A stretch of DNA of 64,000 nucleotides from an uncultured Lachnospiraceae bacterium (GCA_910589385.1 CAJUTU010000002.1:62001-126000); one strand, 5' to 3'; numbered from the stretch's first letter, positions 9,015 through 18,295 are shown. Made by a program: numbers and translations. Notes: generated by a model not told the origin, from the letters alone.

Positions 9015-9680
9015 ATGCACATTTTGATCGTAGAGGATGAGCCTGCTATCCGGCAGGAAATGAAAGTGCTTTTGGAAAATGCTTTATATCAGGTCACAGT
9101 TTTGGAAGAATTTGAGGACGTTGCAGCTGAGGTGCTGGATATCAGCCCGGATCTGGTACTGCTGGATGTGAATCTGCCAAAGGAACCAGGATTTGCTGTC
9201 TGCACCAAAATCCGTTTGGCATCGGAAGTCCCGATCATATTCGTGACCAGCCGGACGGATTCCATGGATGAGCTGACCGGGCTGATGAAAGGCGGGGACG
9301 ATTACATCACAAAACCGTTCCAGGCCCCGATCTTGCTTGCCCATATTGCGGCGGTGCTGAAACGGACGGTGCGGGAAGAAAAGGAGTTGTCCAAGATCGT
9401 CCACAGGGATGTGGAGCTGGACGTGGCCAGAGGATGTCTGTTTTTCCAGGGCAAGGACGTGGAACTGACCAAAAATGAGTTGAAGATCCTGCACTATTTG
9501 TTTTTGAACAAAGGCAATATCGTGCCGCGGGGGGATCTGATCGAGTATCTTTGGGACAATCAGGTATTTATCGACGACAATACCCTGAGCGTTAATATCA
9601 CCCGAATCCGGGCAAAGCTTACGCAGGCAGGGGTACATGATTTTATCGGAACAAAGAGAGGACTGGGGTATTTCATATGA
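9015..9680 (+). CDS. OmpR/BceR-type response regulator
   Basis: A 221-residue protein with an N-terminal receiver (residues 1-115; acidic VEDE at 7-10, phospho-acceptor Asp51 in LVLLDVNLP, the switch Lys in YITKPF) and a C-terminal winged helix (VELTKNELKILHYLFLN ... SVNITRIRAKL). The start MHILIVEDE at 9015 is chosen since TCAGGAGAACAGT precedes it; an upstream in-frame extension would be Arg-rich and unlike the family. Its stop overlaps the kinase start (ATGA), so they are translationally coupled. With the short-loop kinase that follows this is a BceRS-like pair, normally controlling a peptide-antibiotic ABC transporter. Confidence 0.92.
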   Translation: MHILIVEDEPAIRQEMKVLLENALYQVTVLEEFEDVAAEVLDISPDLVLLDVNLPKEPGFAVCTKIRLASEVPIIFVTSRTDSMDELTGLMKGGDDYITKPFQAPILLAHIAAVLKRTVREEKELSKIVHRDVELDVARGCLFFQGKDVELTKNELKILHYLFLNKGNIVPRGDLIEYLWDNQVFIDDNTLSVNITRIRAKLTQAGVHDFIGTKRGLGYFI

Positions 9681-10798
9681 ATGAACAGGAAAAATTTCCC
9701 GGAGGGCAGCTTGAACCGGGTGAATATTTGAAAGATAAGATTCCTGTATTTCTTCTGCAGATATCCTGTATGCTGGCGCTCTGTGTGTTTCTTCTGGCGA
9801 CAGGCTATGCAAAAGACGGCTGTGCATTGATCCTGATCTGCTGGGTTTTGACAGCAGGCGTATGGACACTAACAGGATATCATAACAGAAAGCGATATTT
9901 TTTGCAAATGGGGCAGGTTCTGGATCAGGTGGATCAAAGATTTCTCCTGGGGGAATTGATGCCCCGTTCTTTCCGCCTGGAGGACCGGCTGTACCGGGAG
10001 ATGATCCGGAAATCCAACAAGTCTGTGATCGAACGGATCCGGCGGATCGAGGATGAACAAAGGGAATACCGGGAATATATTGAAAGCTGGGTCCATGAGA
10101 TCAAAGCGCCCATTACCAGCATTTCTCTGATGTGTGAAAACCAACGCAATGAAAGGATGCGGCTGCCTGAAAATGACGATAGGATCAGACGTATTGCGCT
10201 GGAAAACCAAAAAGTAGAAAACTATGTGGATATGGCTTTGTATTACGCCCGTTCTGATGATGTGTACAAGGATTATGTCATTCAGGAAACGGATCTGCAG
10301 GCAGCAGCAGAAGAGACGGTCATGAAAAATAAATACTATCTGATCCAAAACGGGATACAGGCAGAGGTAGATTGTGTGCCGGAGAAAGTCTGTACGGACA
10401 GGAAATGGATTTTATTCATCCTGGACCAGTTGGTCTTAAACAGTACAAAATACAGAACGCAGGAAAATCCGCATATCTGGATCACAGCAGAAAAATATGA
10501 GCATGGAGTCCGTCTGGCTGTAAAGGATAATGGGACAGGTATCCAAAAGGAAGAGCTGCCCCGTATTTTTGAAAAAGGCTTTACCGGGACAAATGGGCGT
10601 TTCAAAAATGAAAAAGCTACAGGGATGGGGCTTTATCTCTGCCGGAAACTGTGTGAAAAGCTGGGGATTGGGATACGGGCAGAGTCAGAGTATGGCTGTG
10701 GCACGGAGGTGGTCCTGGAGTTTCCGGTCAGTAGTTTTGTACAGGGGGCGGCGGTCAGGCAGTGTAGGATTCCAGATAACAGTTCGGGCCGTCGATAA
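9677..10798 (+). CDS. BceS-like sensor histidine kinase, altered C-terminus
   Basis: A 373-residue kinase. Two membrane helices (about residues 23-43 and 48-66) have only a few residues between them, the hallmark of intramembrane-sensing BceS kinases that read out flux through a partner ABC transporter. The H-box is ESWVHEIKAPITS with His140; N, G1 and G2 boxes follow (DQLVLNSTKYR, VKDNGTGIQ, GMGLYLCRKL). The family sequence ends around FPVSSFVQGA; the last dozen residues here (RQCRIPDNSSGRR) look foreign and are followed by a scrap of another gene, pointing to a deletion joint just after the kinase. No BceAB-type transporter is present in the window. Confidence 0.88.
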   Translation: MNEQEKFPGGQLEPGEYLKDKIPVFLLQISCMLALCVFLLATGYAKDGCALILICWVLTAGVWTLTGYHNRKRYFLQMGQVLDQVDQRFLLGELMPRSFRLEDRLYREMIRKSNKSVIERIRRIEDEQREYREYIESWVHEIKAPITSISLMCENQRNERMRLPENDDRIRRIALENQKVENYVDMALYYARSDDVYKDYVIQETDLQAAAEETVMKNKYYLIQNGIQAEVDCVPEKVCTDRKWILFILDQLVLNSTKYRTQENPHIWITAEKYEHGVRLAVKDNGTGIQKEELPRIFEKGFTGTNGRFKNEKATGMGLYLCRKLCEKLGIGIRAESEYGCGTEVVLEFPVSSFVQGAAVRQCRIPDNSSGRR

Positions 10799-10895
10799 GG
10801 TGATCAGCGATGAGATTGTTCCTGTCTACAGCAAAGCGATCACAAAGGAATATCGTGAAGTATTGAGTATTTTCCAAAAGAGCCGTTCATTGTAA
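10770..10895 (+). pseudogene. C-terminal scrap of an unidentified gene
   Basis: In the frame ending at 10895 the bases read as VDKVISDEIVPVYSKAITKE, then a further fourteen residues to the stop, a protein-like sequence without its own start or ribosome-binding site. It overlaps the out-of-frame end of the kinase gene. The most likely reading is the 3' end of a lost gene fused to the kinase 3' end by a deletion. I do not recognise the family, and the exact left limit is unknown. Confidence 0.35.
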
Positions 10896-10989
10896 TGCCG
10901 AGAGAATTGCTCGATATATTAAGTAATAATCAGTAATAAAAAACATAATAGAAATTTCTGGAAACATCTATCGAAGAGAAGGTACTTTC

Positions 10990-11874
10990 CTATGTCTGCG
11001 TGTCAGTAAGAGACAGCCTTTGTACATCGGCGTGCTCAAAGTTTTGAGACAGCTTTTCATCATAGGCCAGGGGGTTCATGCTTATTACGCCCAAAAATAA
11101 AATATCAATCACGGTCAGGGACGCGATTCTTGAACTCAGAGCGCCGCCGCGGAAATTCCATTCCGTGGAAGAGATGTGTAGCACAATGTCGGACTGTTCG
11201 CTGAGTGGATTATTTTTTCTGAATTTGGTGATCGCGATCAGATGAGCGCCGCTTTTTTTGATCTGGGCGACCGTCTGCAAAATATCTTTTGTAATACCTG
11301 TATAAGAAATAACGACTGCGGCATCCTCAGGCGCTAGATTGGAAGCAAGGGTAATCTGCATATGCGGATCCGTACAGGCTCGGCAGTCTTTGCCGATCCG
11401 TATAAATTTCCGTTCCGCATCCAGGGCGACGATCCCCGATGCGCCGATACCATAAAAATGAAGCCTGGGAGCATCGTTGACCAAGGCAACGGCCCTGGCA
11501 AGCAGCTCAGTATCAAGAATACGGAATGTATCATTGATAGAACTGATGTTATTATGGATTACCTTTTGCGCAATCTGCGGAATAGGTTCATTGTCTGATA
11601 TCTCCGAATAGGGCTGGTTTTCGTCATCCTTTTTCTTGTTTTCTGATAAAACATCACAGGTAAGCCTTTTTTTAAAATCTTTAAAACCATCAAGGCCAAG
11701 GTTCTGGCAAAAACGGACGATAGCAGAACGATTGGTTTTACAGTTCTTTGCAATATCGTCAATCGAATACTGGAGCGTCATATTCTGGTTCTCAAGAATA
11801 TATGACGCAATGCGTCTGTCTCGTTCATTCATTTCAGAGTAACATCCTTTAATCTTGAGCAGAATATTCTCCAT
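10990..11874 (-). CDS. RpiR/MurR-family regulator of the amino-sugar operon
   Basis: A 294-residue regulator with an N-terminal RpiR helix-turn-helix (about 1-80; SIDDIAKNCKTNRSAIVRFC) and a C-terminal SIS sugar-phosphate binding domain (about 125-260; HFYGIGASGIVALDAERKF, DAAVVISYTGITKDI). In E. coli the family member MurR represses murQP and responds to MurNAc-6-phosphate. The gene is divergent from a transporter operon that ends in murQ, so by family and position it is very likely that operon's repressor. Its C-terminus (SLTDTQT) shows no SIS truncation. Confidence 0.88.
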   Translation of the reverse strand: MENILLKIKGCYSEMNERDRRIASYILENQNMTLQYSIDDIAKNCKTNRSAIVRFCQNLGLDGFKDFKKRLTCDVLSENKKKDDENQPYSEISDNEPIPQIAQKVIHNNISSINDTFRILDTELLARAVALVNDAPRLHFYGIGASGIVALDAERKFIRIGKDCRACTDPHMQITLASNLAPEDAAVVISYTGITKDILQTVAQIKKSGAHLIAITKFRKNNPLSEQSDIVLHISSTEWNFRGGALSSRIASLTVIDILFLGVISMNPLAYDEKLSQNFEHADVQRLSLTDTQT

Positions 11875-11975
11875 AATAGTTCCCTTTCTGATTTTTTTGC
11901 TTATTGGCAGTATTTTCTATAAATATACCGCAAAAAATGAGATTAGGCAATACTTTCCATATTGGTTTATACAAA

Positions 11976-12047
11976 ATTGAAACTTTTTTTCAATAAAATA
12001 AAAAATAGTGAAAAAATGTTGACATACAAGAGATGGTGTAGTAGAAT
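11976..12047 (+). promoter_or_regulatory. Operator-like palindrome and promoter of the amino-sugar operon
   Basis: ATTGAAA (11976-11982) and TTTCAAT (11988-11994) form an inverted repeat with a five-base centre. It lies just upstream of a good promoter, TTGACA at 12019-12024 and TAGAAT at 12042-12047, spaced 17 bases. Its place between the divergent regulator and transporter genes suggests it is the RpiR/MurR operator; this is inferred. Confidence 0.6.
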
Positions 12048-12150
12048 GAAAACAATAAAAACAGAAAACTTTACAAAACCATCATAAATATTTTGAGTAT
12101 TTCTACACATGATGGAAAAATTCAGGATGTTTATGGGCAAGGAGGGAAAA

Positions 12151-13548
12151 ATGAAGAAAATGAAAAAATTACTGAGCGGCCTGGTGTGTTTGGCAATGGT
12201 ATGTTCCATGTCGGCATGTGGTACAAAGAAACAAGAGGAAAAGGAGCCGAAAAAAGACGCGGCGGCTATGGAAGACGCGGATACTTCAACATTGGAGGGC
12301 TGGGGAGAAGCAATCAAGGCGTCTCAGGAGGGGACGACCATTACGGCGCTTTTGGCATCCCATGATTCCACGACGGCGATGACAGAGATGATCGATGAGT
12401 TTACAGAACTGACGGGAATCAATGTCAATACAAAGGTTCTGGCAAGCGCGGAGATGAAAACCATGCAGCGGTCCAATTCATCCACAAAGGCAGGAACTTT
12501 TGATGTATATATGGTGGATGCATTTACAATCTATGATTATGCAAAGTCTGGATATATAGACAGCCTTGAAGACTATTTGAATGACAGCAGCCAGACCCCC
12601 CAATGGTACGATCATGATGATATTCTCCCGGCATATTCAGAAGGGATCGCTTCTGTTGACGGTGTGACATACACATTGCCGATTGCCGGAGAAGGACGGT
12701 TTATTGCTTATAGAACAGATCTGTTTGAAAAGTATGAGAAGGAAATCCCTGAAAATCTGGATGAACTTCTGGAACTGGCGCAGTTTTTTAACCAAAAAGA
12801 AGACGGGCTTTATGGATTTGTATGCAGGGGCGGCGCGGGTACGCTCTGCGGTTCGGCACATATGTCTTTGGCATATTGTTTTACAGACGATCCCATCATA
12901 GACCATAAGACAGGAGAGTTCTGTGTGGATTCACCGGAAACAATACAGTCCATCGAATATTTTCTTGATCTGGTGAAAAACGGCCCGAAGGATATTGCCA
13001 GCTATAACCATGAAGACGCAGCGGCGCTGTTTATGCAGGGGCAGGCGGCAATGTGGTTTGACGCGACATCCATGGCTTATATGTTTGACGACCCCGCGTC
13101 CTGTTCCGTTGCAGGGAAGATTGATTATTTTACAGTGCCGGAAGGGCCAGCCGGAGGAAGCGGCGCGATTGCAGGATGGAGCCTTGGCATTCCCAGCGAT
13201 TCCGAAAATAAAGATGCCGCATATGCATTTATCATGTATATGACCTCTAAAGAAAAAGCAAAAGAATATAATGAAAAAGGCGGCATTCCCTGCAGGATCT
13301 CCACATTTGAGGACAAAGACCTTCTGGCAGAAAAGCCTTTGAACGCAAAGGTATATGAAACCATTCAGGATGCCGGGAAATTGGTGGACAGAGGAGTTTC
13401 ATATAATTATGGCTCTGCGCATGTGCTGGATTTCATGTCCATTATCGGTAACCAGATCAACAGGGCGATGATCGGAGAGATTAATGCCGAAGAGGCGGCA
13501 AAAGCGGCCCAGTCAGAAATTGAAGCGGTACTGGCAGAAGAAAAATAA
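12151..13548 (+). CDS. Sugar ABC transporter substrate-binding lipoprotein (CUT1)
   Basis: A 465-residue extracellular solute-binding protein. The start at 12151 follows GCAAGGAGGGAAAA and opens a lipoprotein signal with lipobox MSAC (Cys23), then a charged linker (KKQEEKEPKKD). The body has the family-1 SBP pattern: ITALLASHDSTTAMTEMIDE, FTELTGINVNTKV, FDVYMVDAF and the later FMQGQAAMWFDATSM. It delivers a sugar or oligosaccharide to the two permeases that follow. The operon's kinase and MurQ suggest MurNAc or a MurNAc-containing muropeptide sugar as ligand; that is inference from context. Confidence 0.88.
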   Translation: MKKMKKLLSGLVCLAMVCSMSACGTKKQEEKEPKKDAAAMEDADTSTLEGWGEAIKASQEGTTITALLASHDSTTAMTEMIDEFTELTGINVNTKVLASAEMKTMQRSNSSTKAGTFDVYMVDAFTIYDYAKSGYIDSLEDYLNDSSQTPQWYDHDDILPAYSEGIASVDGVTYTLPIAGEGRFIAYRTDLFEKYEKEIPENLDELLELAQFFNQKEDGLYGFVCRGGAGTLCGSAHMSLAYCFTDDPIIDHKTGEFCVDSPETIQSIEYFLDLVKNGPKDIASYNHEDAAALFMQGQAAMWFDATSMAYMFDDPASCSVAGKIDYFTVPEGPAGGSGAIAGWSLGIPSDSENKDAAYAFIMYMTSKEKAKEYNEKGGIPCRISTFEDKDLLAEKPLNAKVYETIQDAGKLVDRGVSYNYGSAHVLDFMSIIGNQINRAMIGEINAEEAAKAAQSEIEAVLAEEK

Positions 13549-13568
13549 AGAATGGGAAGAGGGAGGCT

Positions 13569-14477
13569 ATGGCAGAAAAAAAGAAGAAAAAGAAACCCGG
13601 ATGGCTGAAGCGCCGCCCGTATGTACCATATATTATGCCGACAATGGCCGTAATGACCATGCTGTTTGTAATTCCGGTTCTGTTTATATTTGTGATCAGC
13701 CTGACAAATTATAGATTGGGATATGGGATAGAGGATATCAGCTTTTTGGGGCTTGGCAATTATATACGGCTCTTTGACGGCTCAGAAAATGCGTTTTATT
13801 ATTCTATATTTATCAGCCTGGTCTTGACTGTTTTAGGGACAGCGCTCCAGCTTGTCATCGGCATGGGATGTGCAATGCTTTTAAACTGCGAGTTTAAAGG
13901 GAAAGCGGTGGCGGTAGCCTGCATGATCGTACCGATCGCGATGACTCCGAGTATCGCTTCGCAGATATGGAAACTGATGTTTAACAATGAATTTGGCATT
14001 ATCAACCATATATTAAACCAATTATTCCATATCAACATTTCATGGCTGGACGAAAAACACGCTTTTCTGTCGGTCGTGATAGCGACGATATGGCAGTATG
14101 TACCGTTTGTGACCTTGATGCTGTACGCGGGATTGAGGTCGCTTCCGGAGGAGATCTATGAATCCGCAGCGCTGGACGGCGCGAACCGGATCCAGATATT
14201 TTTTAACGTGACACTGCCAATGATGAAACGGCTGATACTTTTATGCACGCTGCTTCGGATGATTGATATGCTTAAAACTTTTGATATACCATATGTATTG
14301 ACCCAGGGCGGTCCGGGTTCAGCGACGAAGTTTTTAGGACTGTTGATCTATGACACTGGATTTGGAGAAACAAATTTTGTTGCACGGTCTGCGGCGATGG
14401 CGGTGATACTGATCTTCATTACAAGTACACTGAGTTTGATCCTGTTCCGGATCCAGCGTAAAAATGCAAAAGAGTAG
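13569..14477 (+). CDS. CUT1 ABC transporter permease (MalF-like)
   Basis: A 302-residue integral membrane protein with about six helices and the EAA loop that docks the ATPase: EEIYESAALDGANRIQIFF, followed by NVTLPMMK. The N-terminal segment is basic (KKKKKKPGWLKRR) and cytoplasmic. It starts 20 bases after the binding-protein gene behind GAGGGAGG. It forms the channel with the next gene; no ATP-binding subunit is encoded in the operon, so a shared MsmX/MsmK-type ATPase elsewhere is expected. Confidence 0.9.
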   Translation: MAEKKKKKKPGWLKRRPYVPYIMPTMAVMTMLFVIPVLFIFVISLTNYRLGYGIEDISFLGLGNYIRLFDGSENAFYYSIFISLVLTVLGTALQLVIGMGCAMLLNCEFKGKAVAVACMIVPIAMTPSIASQIWKLMFNNEFGIINHILNQLFHINISWLDEKHAFLSVVIATIWQYVPFVTLMLYAGLRSLPEEIYESAALDGANRIQIFFNVTLPMMKRLILLCTLLRMIDMLKTFDIPYVLTQGGPGSATKFLGLLIYDTGFGETNFVARSAAMAVILIFITSTLSLILFRIQRKNAKE

Positions 14478-14488
14478 GGGGGATGTTG

Positions 14489-15322
14489 ATGAGCAATAAA
14501 AAGCTGAAAAGGAAGATATCCAGGATATTCTTATATGCTGCGGTCGTCATGGTTTGTTTTATCGCAGTTTTTCCCTACCTTTGGATGGTGCTTGTCAGCC
14601 TGAAAGAAAGGGTCCTGGTATATCAGCCGGAGGTCCTTGTTTTCAAGCCAGTCCTTGAGAATTATGTGAATGTTTTCAAAACCAGGGATCTGGGGAGCTA
14701 TTTAATAAACAGCGCGGTCATTGCATCTCTTAACTGTATCATTTCTCTTGCCCTCGGGAGCTTTACTGCTTATGCACTGGCAAGGTATGAGTTCCGGGGC
14801 AGGGAAAAATGTGCTTTATTTTTAACTTTTATCAGAATCCTTCCCGCAGTGGCATCCGTAATCCCAATCTATGTGATTGCCGCAGCAATGAAAATACTGG
14901 ACACACATGGGATCTTGATCACGGTCTACCTGTTGTTTAATGTTCCGTTTACGGTACTGATGATGCGGGGGTTTTTTGAGGAAATACCTGTGGAGCTTGA
15001 AGAGGCGGCAAAAGTGGACGGATGCACATCCCTGCAGGCTCTGAGAAAAATAGTGCTCCCTTTGGCAAAGCCAGGCCTTGTGGCCACGGCAATCTTCTGT
15101 GTGATCAATTCATGGAATGAATTTTTATATGCAATGCTTTTAACCACTTATAAAGCGAGCACAACCCCCACGATCGTGCAGATGTTTAAGACGATCAGCG
15201 GCGTGATATGGGGAGAAATGTCCGCGGTGGGGACAGTGGCGACGCTTCCGGTGCTTATATTTGCGATGCTTGTCCAGAAGCATATGGTCAGAGGATTGTC
15301 TTTTGGGGCAGTAAAGGGATAA
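14489..15322 (+). CDS. CUT1 ABC transporter permease (MalG-like)
   Basis: A 277-residue permease with six predicted helices and the EAA motif VELEEAAKVDGCTSLQALRK, followed by IVLPLAKPG. The family ending LVQKHMVRGLSFGAVKG is typical of MalG-like subunits. Two ATGs are available (14483, 14489); the second gives better spacing to AGGGGGG and removes only two residues. It follows the first permease by a few bases and pairs with it. Confidence 0.9.
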   Translation: MSNKKLKRKISRIFLYAAVVMVCFIAVFPYLWMVLVSLKERVLVYQPEVLVFKPVLENYVNVFKTRDLGSYLINSAVIASLNCIISLALGSFTAYALARYEFRGREKCALFLTFIRILPAVASVIPIYVIAAAMKILDTHGILITVYLLFNVPFTVLMMRGFFEEIPVELEEAAKVDGCTSLQALRKIVLPLAKPGLVATAIFCVINSWNEFLYAMLLTTYKASTTPTIVQMFKTISGVIWGEMSAVGTVATLPVLIFAMLVQKHMVRGLSFGAVKG

Positions 15323-15338
15323 AAAAAGGAGATTGGTC

Positions 15339-16370
15339 ATGAAGAAAAATTTAAAAGGCGCGATTATTGGAACAGGAATTTTTGGCAGCTTTCAGGCGAA
15401 GGCGTTTTCCCAGATTCCTTATGTGGAGCTTTGCGGCATCTGTGACCTGAATGTGGAAAAAGCCAAAAAGGTGGCAGCAGAATTCCATATCCAGGAGGTT
15501 TACAGTGATTTTCATGAGATGCTGAAAACATGTGACTGTGATTTTGTATCCATTGCGACGCCGGATCACGTCCATGCAGAAGCAGCCATTGCGGCGGCCA
15601 ATGCAGGGAAACATATCCTGGTGGAAAAACCATTTGCCACGACAAGGGAAGATGCGCTTGCCATGAAAGAGGCGATTGAAAAAAATGGAATCAGGGCAAT
15701 GTGTGATCTGCACAATCGTTCCAGCCAGCCCTTTGCGATCGCGAAACAGACGATAGAGGAAGGAAACGTTGGAAAAGTTTACAGTATGTATATACGACTG
15801 AACGACAATAAATCTGTGGCGACAGATATGCTTTCCTGGTCCAGGGAATCTTCTATTTTATGGTTTTTAGGCAGCCACAGTCTTGACATTTTGTGCTATT
15901 TATGCGGATCACGCCCAAAAACAGTGTATGCCTTATCCAGAAAAGGAATACTCGAAAAAATGGGAGTGGATACTGTGGACCTGTATCAGACGGCAATTGA
16001 ATTTGAAAATGGCTGTATTGCCCAAATGGAGAACGGATGGATCATCCCTAATGGAAACACGGCGTTGATCGATCTGAAATGTAATATCATGTGTGAAAAG
16101 GGAATGTTTCAGATTAACGGATCAAATTCTGATATGCTCCAGGTCACGACAGAGGAGCGGATGATGACGCCAAACTGTATTGCCAGGCCAGTGGTCAACG
16201 GGCGTGTAGAGGGATTTGCACCGAATAATATCAGGGCGTTTACAGACGGACTTTATTATGACGTTCCATTTAACATTACGGTTGATGAGGCTGTGGACTC
16301 CTGTCTCGCCCTACTGGCAATTATGGAGTCTGCCAGGACGAAACAGGTTGTAGAGTGCGTATACGAATAG
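15339..16370 (+). CDS. Gfo/Idh/MocA-family oxidoreductase
   Basis: A 343-residue NAD(P)-dependent oxidoreductase. The N-terminal Rossmann fold has GAIIGTGIFGSFQAKAF, and the family catalytic segment is HILVEKPFATT (the EKP motif); the C-terminal half is the alpha/beta dimerisation and sugar-binding domain. Such enzymes oxidise or epimerise sugars and inositols. In this operon it probably converts the imported sugar before or after kinase action, but neither the reaction nor the substrate can be read from the sequence. The ATG at 15339 is preferred to the TTG two codons upstream; AGGAG precedes it. Confidence 0.85.
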   Translation: MKKNLKGAIIGTGIFGSFQAKAFSQIPYVELCGICDLNVEKAKKVAAEFHIQEVYSDFHEMLKTCDCDFVSIATPDHVHAEAAIAAANAGKHILVEKPFATTREDALAMKEAIEKNGIRAMCDLHNRSSQPFAIAKQTIEEGNVGKVYSMYIRLNDNKSVATDMLSWSRESSILWFLGSHSLDILCYLCGSRPKTVYALSRKGILEKMGVDTVDLYQTAIEFENGCIAQMENGWIIPNGNTALIDLKCNIMCEKGMFQINGSNSDMLQVTTEERMMTPNCIARPVVNGRVEGFAPNNIRAFTDGLYYDVPFNITVDEAVDSCLALLAIMESARTKQVVECVYE

Positions 16371-16380
16371 AGGGGAGCAG

Positions 16381-17370
16381 ATGGCAGATTTTTATGTGGG
16401 GATTGACAGCGGTGGGACAAAGACAAGGGCGCGGCTGTGGATGCCAGAGAAAAGTATAAAGAAAGACTTTGAGGCGGGGGCATCCAATTTTTGCAGCGCT
16501 GATTTTCAGGAAGGGGCCAAAAACATCAGGATTTTATGGGAAATGCTAAAAAAAGAAAGCGGCCAACATGCAAAATGCCTTGGCATTGGTGTAGGCGCCG
16601 CAGGATTCAGCAGCCCGGACGCCCTGCAGATGTTTGCGGACTGCATGATAAAGGCTGGCATCGAAAATATCCCTGTGAAAATCGTTTCAGATGCCCAGGC
16701 AGCGCTATATGGGGCAGTGGAGGACGACAGCGGCATCATTCTGATCTCAGGCACCGGTTCTGTCTGCTTCGGGCAAAACAAGAAAGGTAAAATACATCAG
16801 GCAGGAGGAGACGGGCACCTTATAGGCGACGAGGGAAGCGGATATGCCATAGGCAGGGATATTTTATCGGCGGTCATAAAAGAACTGGATCAGCGTGGGG
16901 AAAAAACAGAACTTACAAAGTATGTATTAGAGGAAAAACAGTTTCAGGATATTCCGGATATCATCCGTTACGTTTATGGCGGTGGAAACAGCAAAGCAAG
17001 GATTGCGGCGTTTGCGCCGCTGCTCATGAAAGCATATGAAGATCAGGACCAGACAGCGCGCCGGATTGCAAAAAATGCTTCTGAGCGCCTTGTGGAGCAG
17101 GCCTCTTGTGTGATCACACAGCTTGAACAGCAGGAGGGGACGCTGGCATTTAGTGGGAGTATCTTAAAAAAGATGTCCATGATTTCGAATGCTGTCCAAA
17201 GCCGTCTTCAAGAGAGGTTCCAAAGCCTGAAGATTATAGAAGGAAAATCGGACGCACTGGACGGAGCATTATATTTGATACAACGGGAGGCGGCTGACTG
17301 TTATAACAATCACAAAAAAGAAAGGGCAAAAAATGATGCAGATACCAGAACTGTCAACGGAAGTGCTTAA
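16381..17370 (+). CDS. BadF/BadG-type ATPase, N-acetyl-sugar kinase-like
   Basis: A 329-residue ASKHA-fold kinase. The phosphate-1 motif is DFYVGIDSGGTKTRARLW near the N-terminus, the second phosphate motif ILISGTGSVCFGQN at about 120-133, and GGDGHLIGDEGSGYAIGRD at about 140-158 is the signature of the N-acetylglucosamine kinase branch of the BadF/BadG family. Clostridial MurK of this family phosphorylates MurNAc and GlcNAc at position 6. Since MurQ acts only on MurNAc-6-phosphate and an ABC importer brings sugar in unphosphorylated, this kinase very probably supplies the phosphate. Its 3' end overlaps murQ by 38 bases. Confidence 0.85.
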   Translation: MADFYVGIDSGGTKTRARLWMPEKSIKKDFEAGASNFCSADFQEGAKNIRILWEMLKKESGQHAKCLGIGVGAAGFSSPDALQMFADCMIKAGIENIPVKIVSDAQAALYGAVEDDSGIILISGTGSVCFGQNKKGKIHQAGGDGHLIGDEGSGYAIGRDILSAVIKELDQRGEKTELTKYVLEEKQFQDIPDIIRYVYGGGNSKARIAAFAPLLMKAYEDQDQTARRIAKNASERLVEQASCVITQLEQQEGTLAFSGSILKKMSMISNAVQSRLQERFQSLKIIEGKSDALDGALYLIQREAADCYNNHKKERAKNDADTRTVNGSA

Positions 17371-18238
17371 TGAAAAGACTGTCCATATTGACGAATGCGA
17401 AACCATAGAAATGTTAAAAATGATGAATGATGAAGACGCGACTGTGGCCGGCGCCGTGCAGCGTGAACTGGAACATATTGCCAAGGCTGTTGATGGGATA
17501 TCCGGCAGGTTGAAAAATGGGGGGAGATTGTTTTATATTGGGGCCGGTACAAGTGGGAGGATCGGGATTTTGGACGCTTCGGAATGTCCGCCGACTTTTG
17601 GTACAGAGCCGGAATTGGTGCAGGCTCTTATCGCGGGGGGTGAAAGCGCGATCACCCAGCCGTCAGAAGGGGCGGAGGACGATGCGGAAGCGGGGAGACG
17701 GCTGATCCGGGAGCATCATATTAGTGAAAAAGACGCAATCGTAGGCATAGCGGCAAGCGGCAGGACACCATTTGTCGTCGGCGCCTTAGAAGCGGCCCGG
17801 GAAACGGGGGCTTTGACGATCGGAGTGGCAAATAATAAAAATGCGCTTTTAAAAAAATATTGTAAAATATCCATTATTCCGGACGTAGGCGCGGAGGTGA
17901 TCATGGGCTCCACAAGACTGAAATCCGGAACTTCACAAAAAATGGTTTTGAATATGTTATCTACGGCAACCATGATAAAATTAGGAAAGGTATATAAAAA
18001 TCTGATGGTGGACATGAAACCCGTCAATGAAAAGCTCCTTCTGCGGTCAAGGAGGATGCTGGAGCTGGCGGCTGGGGTTGGTGAAAAAACAGCGGAAGAT
18101 ACGTTAAAGGCGGCAGATGGAGATTTAAAAACAGCCATTGTGATGCTGAAAACAAATTCCAATTCTAAAACCGCACGGGCAATGCTGGAAGCAGGAGGCG
18201 GTAATGTCTCAAAAGCAATCGGCCATATCAGAGAATAA
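17333..18238 (+). CDS. murQ: N-acetylmuramic acid 6-phosphate etherase
   Basis: A 301-residue SIS-domain protein. MurQ cleaves the lactyl ether of MurNAc-6-phosphate to GlcNAc-6-phosphate and D-lactate during peptidoglycan recycling. Signature sequences are FYIGAGTSGRIGILDASECPP and AITQPSEGAEDD; counting from the second Met (17336) the glutamates fall at 83 and 114, the same numbers as the E. coli catalytic residues. The C-terminal UBA-like tail (AMLEAGGGNVSKAIGHI) is also typical. It is the last gene of the transporter operon and overlaps the kinase gene, so coupled translation is likely. Confidence 0.95.
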   Translation: MMQIPELSTEVLNEKTVHIDECETIEMLKMMNDEDATVAGAVQRELEHIAKAVDGISGRLKNGGRLFYIGAGTSGRIGILDASECPPTFGTEPELVQALIAGGESAITQPSEGAEDDAEAGRRLIREHHISEKDAIVGIAASGRTPFVVGALEAARETGALTIGVANNKNALLKKYCKISIIPDVGAEVIMGSTRLKSGTSQKMVLNMLSTATMIKLGKVYKNLMVDMKPVNEKLLLRSRRMLELAAGVGEKTAEDTLKAADGDLKTAIVMLKTNSNSKTARAMLEAGGGNVSKAIGHIRE

Positions 18239-18247
18239 CACGGGTCT

Positions 18248-18295
18248 CCCCGGTTTTGCAGGAATCAAGTCCTGCAGAGCCGGGGAATTTTATAT
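18248..18295 (+). terminator. Terminator after murQ
   Basis: CCCCGG...TGCAGGA and TCCTGCA...CCGGGG (18248-18285) form a stable, nearly perfect stem starting ten bases after the murQ stop, followed by AATTTTATATT. The T run is imperfect. Confidence 0.7.
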
